DNA of 64,000 nucleotides from Saccharibacillus sp. O23 (GTDB lineage Bacteria > Bacillota > Bacilli > Paenibacillales > Paenibacillaceae): positions 146,294 through 210,293 of the forward strand of contig NZ_NJDE01000018.1 in NCBI RefSeq assembly GCF_002205895.1, written 5' to 3'. The translations under genes were made by a program, and so were the position numbers. Shown here in pieces: positions 62,002 to 64,000 of the stretch. Positions within the stretch are counted from its first letter, which is position 1, and each line of letters begins with the position of its first letter. The notes under the pieces were generated by a model. The model searched no databases. It was not told where the DNA came from and saw nothing but the letters and a program-made list of their open reading frames with translations.

Positions 62002-62214
62002 ATGGCCACCAACCGAAGGCTCGAAAGCGAAGCCGATTTTCAAGAAGCGATGGAACAAGAACGAACCGTGCGCGTTTTTCGAGACGACGACATGATCAAC
62101 GCGGGCGGACTGATCATCCGGTTCGATTCGTCCATGATCGCGATCCAATCCAGCGTCAGCGATCTGGACTATTACGACCGCGAGGCTTGCGAGTTCTACG
62201 AACTTCGCCGATAA
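62002..62214 (+). CDS. Small protein of unknown function
   Basis: A 70-residue soluble protein with an acidic N-terminal helix (ESEADFQEAMEQE) followed by beta-like segments (VRVFRDDD, GLIIRFDSSMIAIQS). AAGGAGG lies seven bases before ATG 62002, and a strong terminator follows 16 bases after the stop. It is probably a real gene. I recognise no family. Confidence 0.72.
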   Translation: MATNRRLESEADFQEAMEQERTVRVFRDDDMINAGGLIIRFDSSMIAIQSSVSDLDYYDREACEFYELRR

Positions 62215-62230
62215 CGGATCATCCGGATGT

Positions 62231-62267
62231 AAAAGAGCTTTCCGATGTTTGTCGGAAAGCTCTTTTT
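62231..62267. terminator. Bidirectional terminator
   Basis: AAAAGAGCTTTCCGA pairs with TCGGAAAGCTCTTTTTG. It lies between the 70-residue protein gene and chrA (convergent). Confidence 0.88.
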
Positions 62268-62269
62268 GT

Positions 62270-63496
62270 TCAGAACAGAAGCCCGAACAGCTCGCCGACC
62301 GCCGCTCCCGCCGCCGCGATCGCCCATGCCGGAAGCTTACAGAAGTTCAGCAGCACGAACAGCAGCGCCGCAAGCGCGAAATCCGCGGACGAACCCACAG
62401 CCGAGATCCAGACCGGATCGTACAGAGCCGCCAGCAGGATGCCCACGACCGCCGCGTTCGCTCCCTTTACCGCCGCGCGGATTCCGGGACTGCGATTGAC
62501 GCGGCTCCAAAAAGGCAGAGCGCCCGCGACCAACAGAAAAGCCGGAAGGAAGACGGCCACCGTGCAGATCAGCGCTCCGCTCCATCCTCCTCCGATCATG
62601 CCGAGATAAGCGGCGAACGTGAACAGCGGACCGGGAACGGCTTGCGCGGCGGCATAACCGGACAGAAAGTCCGAAGCGTTCACGAACCCGGTCGGCACGA
62701 CCTCCCGTTCGAGCAAAGGCAGGACGACATGTCCGCCGCCGAAAACGAGAGCGCCCGACCGGTAAAATCCGTCGAACAGATTCAACGCTTCATTGTCGAC
62801 GACGGATCGCAGCAGCGGGAGCAGCGCAAGCAAAGCGAAAAAAGCGATCAGGCAGCACGCCGCGAACTTCTTGCCGATCGGCACGCGCAGGCCGGGTACC
62901 GAATCCGCTTGCGTTTTGCGGTACAAAATCATCCCCGCGACGGCGGCAGCGGCAATGACGGAGATCTGACTGAATGCCGTCTGCCCGAGCAGAACCGCGC
63001 AGGCGGCCAGCACCGCGATCGCCGCGCGAGTCCGGTCCGGCGCCAGACTTCGGCCCATCCCGAGCACGGCTTGAGCGACGACCGCCACCGCCGCGATCTT
63101 CAAGCCGTGAATCCATCCGGCTCCGGAAGCGTCGAAGGTTTGCAGCAGCAAAGCGAACAAAATCATCAATGCGACCGAAGGCAGCGTAAAACCGGCCCAA
63201 GCCAGCAGAGCGCCGGCGACTCCCCCGCGCATCATGCCGATCCCCATGCCGACTTGACTGCTGGCCGGTCCGGGCAGGAATTGGCAGAGCGCGACCAGCT
63301 CGCCGTAGTCTCGCTCGTCGATCCATTTGCGACGTCTTACGTATTCTTCGCGAAAATAGCCCAGATGCGCGACGGGACCGCCGAACGAGGTCAAGCCCAG
63401 TTTGAGCGACACGGCGAAGATCTCCCGCAAGCGGCTCGAAGATTTCGGCCGGTTATCCGGCTGGGGCGCGGTATCGCGTCCGAAGATGTTATTCAT
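62270..63496 (-). CDS. chrA: Chromate transporter (ChrA, CHR family, fused two-domain form)
   Basis: A 408-residue membrane protein with two homologous CHR domains. The first has GLTSFGGPVAHLGYFREEYVRRRKW and LPGPASSQVGMGIG. The second has GALVFGGGHVVLPLLEREVV and AQAVPGPLFTFAAYLG. About ten to eleven TM helices. It is a chromate/sulfate-type exporter; members confer chromate tolerance, and some are of unknown function. Monocistronic, with the ATG at 63496. Confidence 0.94.
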   Translation of the reverse strand: MNNIFGRDTAPQPDNRPKSSSRLREIFAVSLKLGLTSFGGPVAHLGYFREEYVRRRKWIDERDYGELVALCQFLPGPASSQVGMGIGMMRGGVAGALLAWAGFTLPSVALMILFALLLQTFDASGAGWIHGLKIAAVAVVAQAVLGMGRSLAPDRTRAAIAVLAACAVLLGQTAFSQISVIAAAAVAGMILYRKTQADSVPGLRVPIGKKFAACCLIAFFALLALLPLLRSVVDNEALNLFDGFYRSGALVFGGGHVVLPLLEREVVPTGFVNASDFLSGYAAAQAVPGPLFTFAAYLGMIGGGWSGALICTVAVFLPAFLLVAGALPFWSRVNRSPGIRAAVKGANAAVVGILLAALYDPVWISAVGSSADFALAALLFVLLNFCKLPAWAIAAAGAAVGELFGLLF

Positions 63497-63861
63497 CGCT
63501 TCCCACCCGCTTTCCGATAAAGGTCGTTCTTTTCTTTATAAGCAGGAATGCGCCGCGCGTCCAGCCGGATGTGTCAAACGAAACGACGATTTGTGTAAAC
63601 GGCTTGGCGGGAGAAGCGGTAACGACCTTAACGAAAACGGCGGCCGGAAAACAAACAGCCTTCGGCTTCCGCGGATCAAGCGGAAGTCGAAGGCTGAAAC
63701 CGGTTAAGCGCAAATCAAAGGCCGAAGCCCGAGCAAGCCCTATTCGGCTTCGGAAGCATCCGTAAGCTTCGAAAAGCGAAGCCGGACAATCGGCCGGCCG
63801 GCAAGCGGCGGCTCGAGCGTTCCAGCGAATCCGAAGCGGCCGGCCGTCGGCCGCTTCGGAT
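63497..63861. repeat. Hairpin-rich intergenic region
   Basis: CAGCCTTCG-G-CTTCCGC / GCGGAAG-T-CGAAGGCTG (about 63657-63698) and AATCCGAAGCGGCC / GGCCGCTTCGGATT (63829-63863) are strong stems. A CCGAAGCC / GGCTTCGG pair lies between them. None has a clear T tract. The last abuts the stop of the partial gene. Confidence 0.5.
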
Positions 63862-64000
63862 TTAACGGCCGCTGCGCTTCTTGGCGGCCAGCAGCCGGTC
63901 CATCGCGCTGCCGCCGGAATCGGGCGGCTGCGTCTCTCCGCCCGGCTGCGCGGGGCGGGACGGTTCGGCCGGCGGCTTGGCATCGCCGGCCCGGGGCTGC
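63862..64000 (-). CDS. C-terminal end of an unidentified proline-rich protein (runs off window)
   Basis: The last 45 codons read from the right edge on the minus strand give a Pro/Ala/Gly/Glu-rich, disordered stretch (AKPPAEPSRPAQPGG). It ends in a basic helix, SAMDRLLAAKKRSGR, before TAA. Codon use and the clean open frame support coding, but too little is present to name it. Confidence 0.5.
   Translation of the reverse strand, partial: QPRAGDAKPPAEPSRPAQPGGETQPPDSGGSAMDRLLAAKKRSGR

Noticed and set aside
1..64000. CRISPR arrays, rRNA or tRNA genes, prophage, intact insertion sequences
   Set aside because: Looked for by eye; no regularly spaced repeats, no tRNA-like cloverleaf with acceptor and T-arm, and no transposase with flanking inverted repeats was seen.

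Overview
The window looks like chromosome from a GC-rich, Gram-positive Firmicute of the Paenibacillaceae (Paenibacillus or Saccharibacillus-like). Nearly every gene has an AGGAGG-type ribosome binding site, TTG, GTG and even CTG starts are used, lipoproteins carry Bacillus-type lipoboxes, and the gene content (TcyP, YjbQ, YigZ, Dabb, PhnCDEE, CysTWA, LplC/LplB-like sugar permeases) is typical of that group. I see no rRNA, tRNA, CRISPR array, prophage or intact insertion sequence. The high GC content gives long antisense open frames over many genes. I treat these as shadows.

Layout, left to right. 1-2.5 kb: the 5' part of recQ (minus strand), an AhpD-like protein and an RluA-type pseudouridine synthase homologue whose catalytic Asp appears to be Glu. 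2.5-5.6 kb: two unrecognised proteins and a cyclodeaminase-family protein. 5.7-10 kb: an orphan Dpp-like permease pair, a Gfo/Idh/MocA oxidoreductase and the flavin transferase ApbE. 10-16 kb: a 2',3'-cyclic nucleotidase divergent from a phnD-phnC-phnE-phnE phosphonate/phosphite-type ABC operon. Together these form a phosphorus-scavenging block, with a Pho-box-like repeat and a 16-bp palindrome between them. 16-20 kb: a TIR-flanked noncoding repeat, then an AAA+ ATPase gene coupled to the RNA ligase gene rtcB. rtcB is preceded by an unusual leader with a strong promoter, a 29-codon ORF, a terminator and a ~92-nt nested hairpin.

20-31 kb: an MBL hydrolase and an M24 peptidase, a Dabb protein, a queuosine-precursor transporter, the cystine transporter TcyP, a chemoreceptor, and a cobalamin uptake operon (btuF-btuC-btuD) under a clear cobalamin riboswitch. 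31-35 kb: two paralogous small hydrophilic proteins with a sigma-B-like promoter, LplA, a Cof-type HAD phosphatase, a PhnP-like MBL enzyme and a two-TM protein. 35-39.5 kb: a second palindromic repeat element and the sulfate/thiosulfate ABC operon cysT-cysW-cysA-sbp. 39.6-48 kb: YjbQ, an Rpn/PD-(D/E)XK protein, TetR and YigZ, phosphoglucose isomerase, transketolase and a type-B carboxylesterase.

48-60 kb is the most coherent accessory system. It has a GH94 phosphorylase of about 1117 residues like Listeria 1,2-beta-oligoglucan (sophoro-oligosaccharide) phosphorylase, a GH3 beta-glucosidase, an oligosaccharide-binding lipoprotein, two CUT1 permeases and two LacI regulators. The inferred pathway is import of beta-1,2-gluco-oligosaccharides, phosphorolysis to glucose-1-phosphate, and hydrolysis of the residual sophorose by GH3. 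No transporter ATPase is encoded here, so a shared MsmX/UgpC-type ATPase elsewhere is expected. 60-64 kb: an acetyl-esterase-like hydrolase, a 70-residue protein, a chromate transporter and the 3' end of an unidentified proline-rich protein.
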